Source: Microvelia longipes (lineage: Eukaryota; Arthropoda; Insecta; Hemiptera; Veliidae). Taken from it: 64,000 bases of DNA. Below the pieces are notes generated by a model. The model had not been told where the DNA came from and did not search any database. It saw only the letters and a program-made list of their open reading frames with translations. The stretch is from the NCBI GenBank assembly GCA_018340805.1, contig JACMZG010001863.1, positions 21,232,085 through 21,296,084 of the forward strand, given 5' to 3'. Position 1 is the stretch's first letter, and each line of letters begins with the position of its first letter. This document shows, in pieces, positions 23,379-36,600 of this stretch. The translations under genes were made by a program, and so were the position numbers.

Positions 23379-25852
23379 TTAAGCTACTGTAAGGGTTCTT
23401 GTTTTTTGGTTGACCCAGTATTCTCCTCCATTCTTGGCTACGGTTACACTGTAATTAAAGAAAAGTTTATAAGCATAAAGTATAAGAAATTTGCTATGGT
23501 ACAATAAAAGAACCTACTTAATACTAAAAAGTTAGGAATGTCATACAATTCTTGTAAACACACTACGTTAAACAAAAATAAGTCTATTGGTAGGGAAGCT
23601 TCTTCTCATGATTGGCAGCTTATATTTCTATTTAAGTAATTGCTAATTGACCTTTTATTCAGATGTAAGAATTACTTTAATATACATATAATAACATTAT
23701 TAGGTATTATATAGTGTATATAGTGTAGGTTGTATAGTATTGAAATAATAGTATCAGTAAGACAAGCAAAAGTATAAGAAATGAAACTATATTGAAAGAG
23801 ATATTTAAGCAGAGTTAGAAAAGGACAAATATAGTATATTACAATTAGGTTTAGTTAGCACTAATAGAAATCATCCTTATTTAATTACTAAAGATGAGAC
23901 AATGCCACAGGAATTCACTTATTATATATAATTCCCCAGGCTTAATTAATCACTGATTAGGATCACTAACTAAGGAAGTACTTACTGGAAGACAACTGTT
24001 TCCTGAAGATTGGGAGGAGCAGTCCAGGTGAGTTTGACCTGTGATTTATCAGCAGGGCTGGCGTGGGTGGCTGAGTTCTGTAATTATTAAAAATAAGGCT
24101 TAAATTACAGTAATCTAGATATATTTTTCTGTTTCAAAGACATAAAAATTGAGATATTTCGACTATTAAAGTCTCTTTTTTTGTTATAAATTAAAGTAAA
24201 AATCATTATTACTCCTCTGAGTGGACAGTCAAATAAAATGAAAATTAACTTATCATCCACGCTTAGCAAAAGCTGGTAAATAAAAAAATAAAAAAGTATG
24301 AATATGACCGTTATGGTCAAAGCATCTTGGCTTAAAGCGCAGTTTATTTTATATACCCTTGGGTAAATAAAGAAATAACTATAAATAAATACCAAATCTT
24401 TTAAACATATTTGGGGTACAACTATCAGTTGCAAATTTTTGCAGCGAATTTTTATCATGAAAATTACACTTATGAGGTTTTTTTTAGAATATATTTTTTA
24501 TTTAACTAATTATTGGACTTTTAAGAAATTACCTAGAATATATTTTTATGGTTAAATAAAGTTTATCGCTGCTTTTGATTTTTTTTTATTAATTTAACTT
24601 TTTTAGTTTGTTTTTATTATGTATTTGTCCTTAAATGCTTAGTAAACATATGATTTTTTAAAAAGAAGCAATTACAATGGTGTAAAAATAAATTTTCACA
24701 CTTTACAACTAAAATAATAAAAGATTTAGGTCTTCGGGTAGTGACCGCGTCAATGTAGATGAAGAAAACGTCAACGTCGGATTCTTCATCTACATTGACG
24801 CGGTCACCACCGGAAGACCTAAAGCTTCATGAAAATAACCACGGAAGCCTACGTTGTTTATTAAAATAATAGAGTTGAAAAACTAAAATATTAGACAACT
24901 TTTCATTGGCAGCACTTGCAAGTAGCTAAGTATAATAGCTTAACATTCTGTAATATTGAGTACAAAATGTTTAATATTATAAATGTTCAACATGATGGAA
25001 ATTAATAATAGAGTTCATCTGAATTCTGACCAACTAAATCCAGACTGATGATTAGGCGAATTCACCCTCTCACTCCTCTTTGGAGGATTTTACTGAAAGT
25101 TAATTAATTTAAGTTTGTTCTCCTTGCTGAGCAAAATTTTATACATTTTATTTATAGCATACATCAGTACTAGAACCTTAATATTGCATTCTTATATTGA
25201 ATTAAACAAAATATCAGTCTCCATTAATAAAAGTCTCTTTACTTGAAAATATCTCCATTGTAATAGGATAAGGTGTTGAAAGTTTTGTTAGGTCAAAAAT
25301 CCATAAACTTCTCCATGCAGGTTTGCCACTGTTAGCTTTGCACGCTCTTACACTCCATGATGAAAAGCAATAGTCATCTATAAAATGTTGATATTGGAGA
25401 GCATACAGATTATAGTTTATCCTCCAAAATCCCAAATAAACCCACACATTATTCCTGTATTATGTCATAACTTGACAGTGTCATAGATGATTCGAGCCAA
25501 TTAGGTAATAAAGCTCTAAAGTGTTGGTTCTTATATGTACCTTTGATCCTCCCTTGCATGAGATGACATTTTCTCCAAGAAACTGTCCTACAGGTTGGTT
25601 TCCAACTCTAGCCTGTACAATATATCCCTGGAATTTCAAGCCATTTCTTCCTGCGATAGTTACATCAACAGAATCACCAGCCCTTATTCTATTCCTGGAG
25701 ATGTTCAAGGTGTAAGGGAAAGGGCTAGTTTGTGGAGGAACTCCGTGTTGGGGTGTGAGGTCGTCACATACTTCTACTGGTGCACCGGTACCATAACCAT
25801 ATGAAACACCAGCTAAACATCCGACGACTAACAAACTGCACCACCCGACCAT
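23379..25852 (-). CDS. Secreted reeler-domain protein (putative defence protein type), 3 exons
   Basis: Exons on the minus strand: 25852-25541, 24077-23986 and 23448-23379 (stop), 474 bp and 157 residues. All junctions are GT-AG and join in phase. Residues 1-19 (MVGWCSLLVVGCLAGVSYG) form a signal peptide. The mature part opens with a 'VEVCDDLTPQHG..PQ' block, then 'YTLNISRNRIRAGDSVDVTI', 'FQGYIVQAR', 'NSATHASPADKSQVKLTWTAPP' and 'YWVNQKTRTLTV', the order of single reeler domains. Cys29 and Cys99 are conserved positions. Relatives in insects include small haemolymph proteins induced by microbes or linked to nodulation; a role in immunity is inferred from the family only. An AG acceptor lies 3 nt before the ATG, so a non-coding first exon lies further upstream and was not located. 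Confidence 0.91.
24725..24823. repeat. Penelope-like terminal hairpin, short copy
   Basis: A near-perfect palindrome lies in reeler-gene intron 1. 'tttaggtcttcgg' pairs with 'ccggaagacctaaa', and 'ttcttcatctacattgacgc' occurs on both arms. The right arm continues as 'gcttcatg..aataaccacgg' like the larger copy at 29495-29735, showing a common family. The central 'aacgtcggatt' is the tip of the GAAACGTCGG motif seen in the larger copy. Confidence 0.7.
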
Positions 25853-25857
25853 TTTCT

Positions 25858-26275
25858 GTCAACAGAAAAAATGAGATGTTTAAATTAATAATAACAATAA
25901 ATTTATTTACTTTTACAGACGTGGTGGATTAATTCTAGTTCGGGAGCCAAGGGGTAATTCTTTGTCTCATATGAATTATGGCCCCTGGTTTCCAGGACCA
26001 TTTAGTAGAGAAAATAATTCATATTAAATTTGTAGCTCTCAAGAAAACAAACACTTAAATGTTATTTAATTTTTAAAATTGTGAATATACACAATTTTTG
26101 TTTTAAACATTTAAATGTTAAAAAATATTGGTACTAGTAGTTTTTAACCTATATTGCTTTATTTTTAATATACATCTGATCGAATAATCATCTATTATCT
26201 CTCTAAACTATCTCTCATTCACTTGTTCTCATTATATATTTTTATCTCCAGACAGTGTGTATTGTGAAGTTCATT
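25858..26275. other. upstream region of the reeler gene
   Basis: It begins with the splice acceptor of a 5' UTR intron (minus strand). No promoter motif can be placed because the first exon is unknown. Confidence 0.4.
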
Positions 26276-26276
26276 G

Positions 26277-26885
26277 AATAGTTTTTAGAGAGTAAAGAGG
26301 CACTTTTTACTCATGAGAAAAAACTATTTGAACTACTACTTTTAGAATAAAAAGTATTTCCAATTATTGGGGTTAAAGCCAATTATATCCATTTTTTGAG
26401 GGAAGTGTTATCCTCTTAATTTATAAAGGGGACTGATCAATTTCCATACCACTTTCCCAGGGGCAACCCCCTTAATTTATTTGGGTGACCCAAAAAAAAA
26501 TATTGGCTCAAAATTCGTTTCAGGTCAAAGAAGTTGTTAGGTGAAAAAAAAAGTATCTTGGGGCAGCTCGCCTAAAATTTAGGAGGACCCGACAAAAACT
26601 AGAATAAAATACAACAAACCTAGGAAAATAAGAATATAACAATAATTAAATGACGTCAACGTCTGGTGATAAAATCGTGTATGCACCTTAGGAGTAAAAT
26701 GCTATTATACCCTTGCAATTACCTTGTTATTGAAAGGGAGTTAATAGTCATAACTTCCTCGGCTTTGCCTAAGGAGTTAAACACATAACATCCCTCGCCT
26801 TCGCCTCGGAAGTTAAATGCTTTGGTTCCCTCGGCTTTTGCCTTAGAACCAATTATCTGCTTTCTTTTCTCCATTAGTGCATGAA
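26277..26885 (+). repeat. interspersed repeat family B, copy 1
   Basis: About 600 bp align with the reverse complement of 63495-64000: 'gtttttag.gagtaaag..gcac', 'ccaattat.tcc..tttt', 'ggaggacccgacaaaa', 'ggagtaaaatgctatt' and 'cctcggaagttaaatgct'. Repeated 'GGAGT(T/A)AAA' units recur inside. No reading frame, and class unknown. Confidence 0.6.
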
Positions 26886-27154
26886 TAGTTAACACTTCAA
26901 GCGTTTATATCTTGAATAGAAAGTAACGTCGTAAAATATGCCAGAACTAAAACTGTTTTTGTTATATTGAGTACTACTTTTATAACAAATTTCGAGATCT
27001 GCACACCAGGCGAATTTCCCTTGAAAAGTGGGCATCTTCGCCTAACAATCCATTTTTTAACTTAATTTTACGGTTCATGCTTAATAAACTGAGCAGTAAT
27101 ATTTGTACTCGTTACTATTTTATCTGATCACGTTTTATTGACTAAATTGTTTGG

Positions 27155-27215
27155 AAACTCGCTTATATCGTGGCAGAATGCCAATTACATAAATTAGTAA
27201 TATGAAAAACTGTTA
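27155..27215 (+). repeat. short dispersed repeat family D, copy 1
   Basis: The core 'cgcttatatcgtggcag.atgcca' recurs at 28732-28770 (minus) and 51568-51625 (plus). Boundaries are unknown. Confidence 0.4.
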
Positions 27216-28920
27216 TAAGACAAAAACCATGTGATCGCGATGCGGCCAATGTTTTTTTATGTGAGTATAAAAATAAGCCCCAATCAGTGTCAATTTTCTA
27301 TTTTGCTAAAAATCATCCTTAATTGTTATTAAGTATTCTTCGATTTTTTAGTTCATCAAGTCCATGCAATTTACAAAATTTTAATGTGTGGATCCCTTCG
27401 TGAAATATTTTTTGTCGTTCCTCGGCTTGCAGCCACGTGATTAGCTACTTTTCAAATGCGTGCCTCCGTGTTGGTCGTGTCACTTTTGATCCATTTTATT
27501 CAACTTAGTACCCCAAAAATATACGGTACTTATATTCCGTCCTTAAGAAAAGTTTAAAAATCCAATTTTCCAATAGTTTTGGATTCACCAGCTCAATTTG
27601 TCAGTTGGACCAATTCCCCATGTTGGTCCTAATTGATTCAGGACACACAACTTAACAAAACGTCTTTTCCCTACTCCAAAGATTTTTTAGGAATGATGAC
27701 GAATTAAATTAGATTTACGTCAGTCTGGAGAGTCCATGATCTTAATCTGTAAAAAATTTCGTCTTGTTCTTAAAATTTCTTCGTGAGTTAGCGTCTGAGT
27801 TGAAAACAAAACGGCTGGCAACTCTTCCATAAAATGGTTTTGCTGGCCTCTGCAAGCCAAGCGTATTTTCTTAAGAAGGTTATTAAGGCTCAAGTTAAGC
27901 AACTCGTAACAACCACCAAGTTGACGACAATTTACTTGGGATCAAAAACTAGTTTTTGTTGATTACAATGTTAACTTTGTAATGATTGTATTCATAAAAG
28001 AAATTAAGAGACAAGTCGAAGTGTAAAACACAGACAAACAAAGAAAGCTTTACGATAAGTCAATGTCAACCAGGCTAGTGTAGGTTTAGACAGAGACTTT
28101 GAAAGTTACCTAACTTGTCAACCATATGCAAACTCATTGTGGCCTTCTAAATTGTGTTGCAACCCTTAACAAATAAAATACAGTAAAGCCAAATTAATCA
28201 TTATAGAGGATGCTTTACAGTATTCTTCAGCTGCTTTCCATGTGAATTTATTCTTAAAATTAAGCCTAAAACTAAATAACTAATTAAACATAGAAAGTAA
28301 ACTACAACGCATCCTCTTGTTCTTGTGTTTTATATAATAATCCAAACTTTAAATAATATAACATTTGTTCAATAACTCATGAAAGATTATAATCTTCGTT
28401 TTTATATAGCGGGCGAAATGTTAAAACACAGCTGATGATAGTGATTCTTAGACTACTTTTCTCATTACACTTCAAAGAGTAAATGAGCTTAAGTCTAGTG
28501 AAATAAATAGAAGTAATATCGCATGTATCTGCTCTGTTCTAACATTACGTCTGATTTATTGAAAGAAGCACTAGACGAGGCGTAAGTTTATATACTCGAT
28601 TGACGAAATTGAAATTTATTACGATTTCTTAATAAATTACGATTATTATAGCGGCTTTGGCGCTGGAGTCCCTTTACGGCAACATGGTAGTTGTCCTGTA
28701 TCAGTTATTTTTGTATTACTAGTTAATATGTATATAAGTGGCATACTGCCACGATATAGGTGAATTTTCAATTGTACTATTAATAAAAAAAACTTGGCTT
28801 ATTACATTTTGTTGTATATATCAATCGATAAAACCCTACCTAGTGCTGATAATAAATTTTAAACTTCATGTATGTTCTAACCATACATATGAGTTAACTA
28901 GGAACAAAAAAATCTTGTAC
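27216..28920. other. non-coding DNA with one family D repeat
   Basis: No supported gene. A 60-codon minus-strand open frame at 27720-27902 has no recognisable relatives. A family D copy lies at 28732-28770 on the minus strand. Confidence 0.35.
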
Positions 28921-28922
28921 AT

Positions 28923-28923
28923 A

Positions 28924-28984
<61 letters not shown>

Positions 28985-28992
28985 TATATATA
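28923..28992. repeat. (TA)n microsatellite, interrupted
   Basis: TA dinucleotide runs broken by phase slips (ATTA, AATA). Confidence 0.9.
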
Positions 28993-29494
28993 AATCTCAA
29001 AAATATTTATATATTTTGATTAGAAAGTCCCCTTCACGACCCCAATCTCATAAGCTCATTTTTCTTTAAACATTCGTAAAAAGTAGAAAAATAGCTTAAA
29101 ACTATTCTTATTTTTATTAGGATTCTTATATTAAACCTCAAGATGTTAATACATATACGATATTTTTCAATGTTAAGTTTCTGCTGCTGTTACTTGCATT
29201 AATATTATTGTTGGGTGTAGCTAACAAATCTAATTATAAAGTCATGATAATTGCTCACAATCTTAACTATTGAGTAGTTAAGTACCATTGTAATTAGACT
29301 TAAGTGCTTTAAAGAAACTAATTTAATCTAGATGAGAAGGTCATTTAAAAGCAATTTAAATTCATACAAAATATGGAAGTAAAAATATTAATGAAGGATA
29401 ACTGCTTTTCGATGAATAAGCCTCCAAATATTTTTACTTGACTTAATTGAATATGCGTGTAAACAAATTCTCATATACTAATTATTTACATGAT

Positions 29495-29735
29495 GATTTA
29501 GGTCTCCCGGTGGTAACAACGTCAATGTAGATGAAGAATCCGACGTTTCGCTTCCACTGTGGGAGGCATCTCAGGGATGTAGGACATCATAGATAAAACA
29601 CAATGCTCTACAAAACTAAACAGTTCAGGTTTGTAGCGCATTATGTCCTACACCCCTGAAGATACCTCCCACAGTGGAAGCGAAACATCGGATTATTCAT
29701 CTACATTGACGCGGTCAGCACCGGAAGACCTAAAT
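29495..29735. mobile_element. Penelope-like element termini in head-to-head orientation
   Basis: Two arms of about 105 bp face each other across a loop of about 30 bp. The left arm reads on the minus strand, the right arm on the plus. Each arm contains 'cctcccacagtggaagcgaaac', then a 'TCGG' block, then 'catctacattgacg' and 'accgg.agacctaaatc'. On the plus arm, CTGAAGA (29656-29662), a short pairing segment and GAAAC (29682-29686) have the order of a hammerhead ribozyme core, with one base different from the CTGATGA consensus. Ribozymes of this kind are known in Penelope-like elements. No reverse transcriptase is present, and a TA array begins about 50 bp past the right arm. Confidence 0.6.
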
Positions 29736-29783
29736 CTTCATGGCAATCACTGCGGAAGCCTACGTAGTGTATTAATTGATTAC

Positions 29784-29785
<2 letters not shown>

Positions 29786-29832
<47 letters not shown>

Positions 29833-29854
29833 TATATATATAATATATATTATA

Positions 29855-29925
<71 letters not shown>

Positions 29926-29937
29926 TATATATATATA
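29786..29937. repeat. (TA)n microsatellite, interrupted
   Basis: About 150 bp of TA repeats with several phase slips, directly beyond the Penelope-like hairpin. Confidence 0.93.
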
Positions 29938-32340
29938 AAAAGCGGACTCATTTTGTACTGTTTTAAACCATTTTTTTTTTAAAAATATACCTTAAATGAT
30001 GAAGTAAAGACATGTTATGCCTTTCTAGAGTGGAGCCCTTCATAAATTATACGAAGTGCGCCTCAAAATGTCAAACAATTGCACAAATTTTAGGTTTCTT
30101 GAGATAAGAGGTTACCTGTTAGTCGAGTGCAAAACTTAAAGAGGATTTTTTTAAAGATACAATTTTTAATAAATGGAGTGTTTTTCATGAAAATTAAATA
30201 ACTACAACCAAATTTATGGCATTGACAAACCCACCAAAAAATTGTTAGTTTTTGCAGTCAGCAAATGTCTTTGAAAAAAATATACGTTTTTGACCATATT
30301 TTAACTCAATTTTCAAATGCTATAACATTGTTTGTTGTAGCATCCTGACTTGTTATAGGTCTGACTAAATATAATGGAAAAACCAATAGAACTTTTAGAA
30401 GTCTAATAATTTAATTTAGATTTTATATAATCTCATGTCAGTTTTGATTTTAGGCTAGCGCTTGATTCGGAACACGCTAAACAATTGAAAAAACCCTAAG
30501 CTGAATGGCAGAAGAGAGGAAAATGGAAGAAAAATTTATTGTGCCCTTTTCAGACAAAGTAAAAATATCTTATTTTTGTTTACACTTCAATATTTCGATG
30601 TTTTATGTGACTATGAATTTTAGAAGTAAAACTGCTGATATAATATTGCTTAGTTTCCTTCAGACATTCTGATGCTAAATACTCTAAAGAATGCTTTTCA
30701 TTTATGATAAAACCCAGTAAATTGTTATCAATAACAATTTATACTCGGGTCTATAATTCAATTACGCTTCCAGCAAATCCTCTTGAGGTAGTAATGTAAT
30801 AAAAAAGGGTTCGTGCTTTGAGGTGAAAATAATTGAATGTTGGAAAATTATTATACTAAAATTTCTAAGGAATTTTCTCGTTGCCTGGTTTTAAATTAAT
30901 TTAAATAGTTAGCATGTTATATAAGAGTGCAAGTTTGCTTTTGCATATTAATTTCTCTGAAAATTATTAGTAGGAGTTTGAGGAAATATTTTGCATTTTT
31001 CAGAATTTAATAATATTGCTAACTTTTGTATTACTATGAATGTATAATTATAGAAACAATATTTAATCAAGATTAATTTTAACAATTATTCGTTTTTCTC
31101 TTTAACAGTTTTATTACAAGGATAACAAAATTGATATACGTCTCTCATTTTATATAATTTTTTACATTAATATTTCTACATGGCTTTCTTTAATATGTTG
31201 TTAGCGGGAACATTCGTCACACACACTCATATTCATATATACATCAAACCAAGGAGTGTTACTTATACTGTACTCTTTGATCAAACTATGTAAGTTCAGA
31301 ATGTATCTACTGAAGATAATGTGCTTTCAAGAAAAAACAATCGACACCTTTTACCTTTTCTTGTAAAATTGAATTCGGATTTTTTTATAATTTCAATTTT
31401 AGTCCCGCATAAGAACCTTCAATCTTTTATTCTATCTTGTAAAATTAATGTAACCTGAATTAATATTGATGAATACTTCAATACTACAAAAATGGGCACA
31501 TCAATAGGTGAATGAAATGCATGAAAACTAGTAAATCCCGAATCGAAAGATAGAAATTATGCATTGCAGGTAATAATTTCTAAAAACGTATGGAATTAAC
31601 ATTAACTAATTAATTGGTAAACAACAAACGTCTGAACAAGTTTATAATTATAAATTTGTTCGTAAAACGATATTTTATGATTGGAAACAATTATTTTGTT
31701 TTATGTTTATTTTTAATGCAAAAAATGCTTAGGATGTGGTCTTGGTCGTTGCGCAATATAGTTTTTAATATCTTTTAAATTAATTCTTTATTTTCATAAT
31801 TTATTAGTTCGCGAATATTGGAATCTAATTAATATTATCCTATTGAAGGATAATATTATATTATTAATTGAATTAAAGTTATCCTAATTGGTTAATATAC
31901 TTTAGACAAGTTTTCTGTAATAAAATCTCAGATATTGTTCTAAGCTAAGGTACGATATACCAAGTTTTTTTATAAGAAATATATAGCAGCATATATTTTC
32001 ATGAAAAATATATTGCTTGAAATACCGAGTATAGAACGTAAGACTAGGTTCTGTTTGTTGCAGTTGCTTCAGAGAGTTCCTCATTAGTCAGGGGCAAAAC
32101 TTATATACATATATAAATACAAAACAATAATAAAACTTAAACTAAGTATATCATTAAAAATAAAAGTAAAATTGAAGAGATAAAAACAGAAAGGATACAA
32201 AGCTTAAACTTACGGAATAATCGTACAGTTTTCTCCCTTATAAGCGGAAGTTTATCAAAAATGATAAACTCATTTATAAAATTTAAAAAACTGAATAAAA
32301 AATTGTAACTAAAAAAATTTAAAAAGGAAAATAATTCACA
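29938..32340. other. non-coding AT-rich DNA
   Basis: I see no exon, RNA gene or recognisable repeat. The longest minus-strand frame (31902-32084) has no family signature. Confidence 0.4.
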
Positions 32341-32346
32341 ACAAAA

Positions 32347-32473
<127 letters not shown>

Positions 32474-32489
32474 CATATGTGTGTGTATA

Positions 32490-33699
32490 CAAACACGGCA
32501 GTATTGAAAAATCTATTATAAAATAATAACAGTTAATTTGTTTATAGGGTCGTAGAATATGCATAACTTCCATAAGTAATTATTGGTGAAAAAAACTAAT
32601 TTACAGGACAACAGAAGCAGTCTGAGGATATAGCCTGGTTGACCTTCCTAGTCTTTCCTCTTCCCTGAGTCTACAATGATTCATAAATTTAACTCCATAC
32701 ATATTTGTTTCGTATCCCACTTCGGTCATATTAATGCGTGCTAAAATAAATCAGTAACTAATCAAACAATCAATCAATCTTTATTTTTATGTAGAGGAAG
32801 CATTGTAATGCTAATAATCTGATACCGGCATGTTAAACCTTTTATTAAAAATAAAATATTGTATAAGTCAATAGATGCATATCCTGTGTCTCTTCATAGA
32901 GTAGGCATGGACGCGCTATGGTTTTCAGCTAAAACATTAGCTTTTTAAACACGTTGATAATATTGATATTGAACTACTTATAAAAAATTACTTTTATTGT
33001 GATTCATCGCGTTCTTTATTCCACTTCGCTACATTCTCAACGACTCGTAACATACTTATAACATAAGGATCAATAATCTAGCATCAAGCAAATTGGATTA
33101 AACCCCATAATTCCTTAAAAAAAATATAGTTTATTTATTTATGCAAGTGGTCTCATACGCTCCTAATTTTTTTTAAGAAGTTCAAATTTTTATTAATGTT
33201 ACTGTCATTGGTAAAATTATAAAAATGACTATAGTATACTTTACTATATCTACTATTACTTAATTATAGAATCAGTATTAATGTTGATGTGGGGAAAATG
33301 CTTAGTTCGTAGAAAAAGATGAGTTTATTAATATTCGCATAACAGCTGTAACTGTAGCAACAATTAAATATTGGTGACATTATAAAGTATACATTTGACC
33401 TAATATAGGTATTTCTAAAATCACAAAAACCTTATAATATTTAATTTTTTAAACAAGTTTTATTTATTTAATTAATTTTTGTGAAGAAATAAATACCCAG
33501 AAAATTTAAGTTTACAAAACTAATATAATTTTATTAGTAAAATAAATATTAAAAAATATTGATCTTTTGATATAAGTAATTTTAATAAAAGACAAATAAA
33601 GCAATGTTATGATAAATATTTTATGAAAGCAAAACTTTCCAAACATGTAAACTTTCTTTTAACTATCTACTTTTTTTTAAATGTACCACATTATTTAAA
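32490..33699. other. upstream region of the gustatory receptor
   Basis: Very AT-rich. An in-frame stop at 33613-33615 precedes the receptor ATG with no other Met between. No upstream coding exon was identified. Confidence 0.4.
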
Positions 33700-36600
33700 A
33701 TGAAATATATATTTTACAAATTGATTTTAATAATATGCATAACTGTTTCTATTTTGGCAATGTTCGTTTTTACAGTAGATACTTCCATGCTACCTTACTT
33801 TTTACGATCTTCCCTGTATTTTGCAAAAGTAGTTTATTACCAGCAGCTGATACAGTGTGTTTTACACGCTTTCCTTTTTGGCTGGATTTTACTGCACCCT
33901 GATATTTTACCACAAATCTTCAGCGATAAATGTAAAATAGAAGCAACTGATAAAAAATTTAAAAATGAAGGACTTAAAAATAATTATCACAAAGTAATTA
34001 TATATCGTATTATATTATTAACTTTTATTATATTGGGCGAAGGTTTAATTATTTTGAAGCATTTCAGTAATACTTATATTGTTATTTACTATTTGATTTC
34101 AAGTTTATTTTTATTATTTTCTTTATTTTTACAGTTAAATTTTGGTTATTTATTAAGTAAATTAAGTTTGAAGTTAAATTATATTTCATCAGAATTGGAA
34201 ATATCATATTACGATATTAGTAAGCTGGAAAACATAATATCGATTCAATCTAAATTGATCGATAGAGGACAAGTAATCAGCGATTGTTTTTCGTTTATAA
34301 TGTTGTTGTTATTTTTACAAAATTTTCTCTTGATGACGTCCAATGCTTACTTGATATTGGAAGTTTTGCCCAAGTCTACGGAAGATGTAAATGGGGAATA
34401 CAAGTATCAAATTGGCTATTCGGTTTTCTTATTGCTTAAAATTTTATTTAGATACAATGAAATATGGAGTGCTGTTAGTTCCTGTATGCAGTTTAATGAC
34501 AAGGTGAGGAATTAAGCGAGTAAAGGTATAGGATTAACCTAAGGTGATAGATTTTATAAGGTGATTCAATTGGAGGTTTTTTATTAATGAAATCAATTTT
34601 TTTACATTTTAGGTTATAGTCCGAAATTTACATCATTGCAGGATTAAATAGTAAATTTCCAATGTTGAACGCCTATTCCGATTCCTGCAATGACGTCACA
34701 CGTCATTCATAAAAAAAGTCAGGTTATAACCTCCGAATGTTTTGGTCAAGGATCTTGAATAAAGGGGATGACGCACTAAGTTGATTTGCCATACATACAA
34801 GTGACCCCATCGAAAACCAGAAAATAGAGAGAATTCAACACGAAACACACGTCAAAAACCAACTGCACATGCTTGGTACAAACTGGGCATGCTTCCAATT
34901 CTTAAAACAGCGCAGGTCTTAAAATTTAGAGGCAAACTTACGTCACAATGGTTTCCATTGTTTATTGCTTGAGAAGGTTATAACAAAACACGCTTAAATT
35001 ATCACTCACTGAAGAGGCAAAGTATATTCCAAAATTTAAAATTATATTGGCACAAATGACTTAACAAGCACCACAAATGTAACAATCACGAGAAGCACAG
35101 AAGAAAGTTGAGAAGCAAACTCGACAACCGTGCTACATAACCTGCGTTTGGCGCTTTTTTCATATAATCAAGGGGAAGGGGTAAGTTTGCTTCTAATTCT
35201 CTATCTCATACAACTTCCATGGGGTCAGAAAAGTTCCTTAATGCGTCATCCCCTTTATTCAAGATCCTTGGTTTTGGTTCGTTTACGTCGAATTGAATCA
35301 CTTTATAATTCTAAAATCTTGAGATTAGCCATCGTAAACCTTTAGATTAGCTTTTAGATTCTAATGAGGATCTTAGCCTTAAAGAGAAAGCTTTAAATCT
35401 TAATTAAAATTAGTAATTCTTAGCGGTTTTTGTAGAACAATTTTGACGCAGCGTCATAGAACTTTAGCCACTACACTACAGTTTCTAGCTAAGCATTGCT
35501 TATGGACTTGAGTCAATATTGATTGCCTTATAATTAGGTTGACGCAATTGATAGAATTAAAGAATTCGAAGAAGTTAAAAGATTGTTTTCCGTGTTGAAT
35601 ATCCTTTTGATGATATTCTTTTAAGATATACTTCTATAGCGGATATAAGCACTCTATCATCGATCGGATAAATATTTTTTAATCAAACTTTGTACAAAAG
35701 TCAACCGTGGGGAGTTTAATCCGAGGGAACCATGTCATCATCAACCTGGTTTCCTGGGTCAGCTAACTTTTCAAAAATTGGTAAAATTAAAATCGCGAAA
35801 AAGATCTTTATTTATGTTATTTTGGTCCGTTCAATCGAATGAAACCGGTCCAGTGCTAATGCGACTATTTTAACGAAAAAATCAAGAAACTTAAAATACG
35901 TTTAGTAAAAAAACATTACGAGTGAAGTATCGTTTTCCATGTTTGTTTGGTGCGCTTAATCAACTAAAACCTGTCTGGAATTGAATTTTAAGCGCCCTAA
36001 AAGTTAAATAAGCCCCCGTAAATTAACGGAAAACTTAAAATACGACCGGTAATTAAAAAAGGTGTAGTAATTAACAATGATTTATATATTGATGATATAT
36101 ATATATGATTTATATATATATAATAATGATTTATATATTTACAATATCTTATATTTTTTTATTAATTTATTTTAGTCGGAGGAGTTTAATTCTAACCTAT
36201 ACCGTATTATGATAGAGGACACAACTGAAGAATTAGCCAGTAACGTAAGTTTATTTAAAACGTGTAACAACTTACTTGTATTTAAGAACTTGTATTTAAA
36301 CTTAAGTACAAGTATTTAACCTTAAGTTGTATTTAATTTTAAGAACTTACCTAACTTGTATTTAAGAATAAGGAGCAATGGTTCAAGGTACTGCCCTGAC
36401 AGTCAGTTCATACACTCACACAGTATCAGTGTATGACTATGGTATCATTATGACAACACAGTTACAGGAAGATTAAAGTAAGTAAGACCTAACTGTGAAC
36501 ATAAACTACAATTAGATGCCGATAACTGATTCTTTTAAATTTAAATTTTTGGAATTAATTTGTATAATGGTCCGCTAGGCCCCTAAATTGGCGCAATGCA

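Noticed and set aside
25214..25447. Minus-strand frame of 77 codons as second exon of the reeler gene
   Set aside because: It does not continue the reeler domain. The exons at 24077-23986 and 23448-23379 do so in phase with proper splice sites.
27720..27902. Minus-strand frame of 60 codons, possible gene fragment
   Set aside because: Starts with Met and has ordinary composition, but I recognise nothing in it and no splice or poly(A) context supports it.
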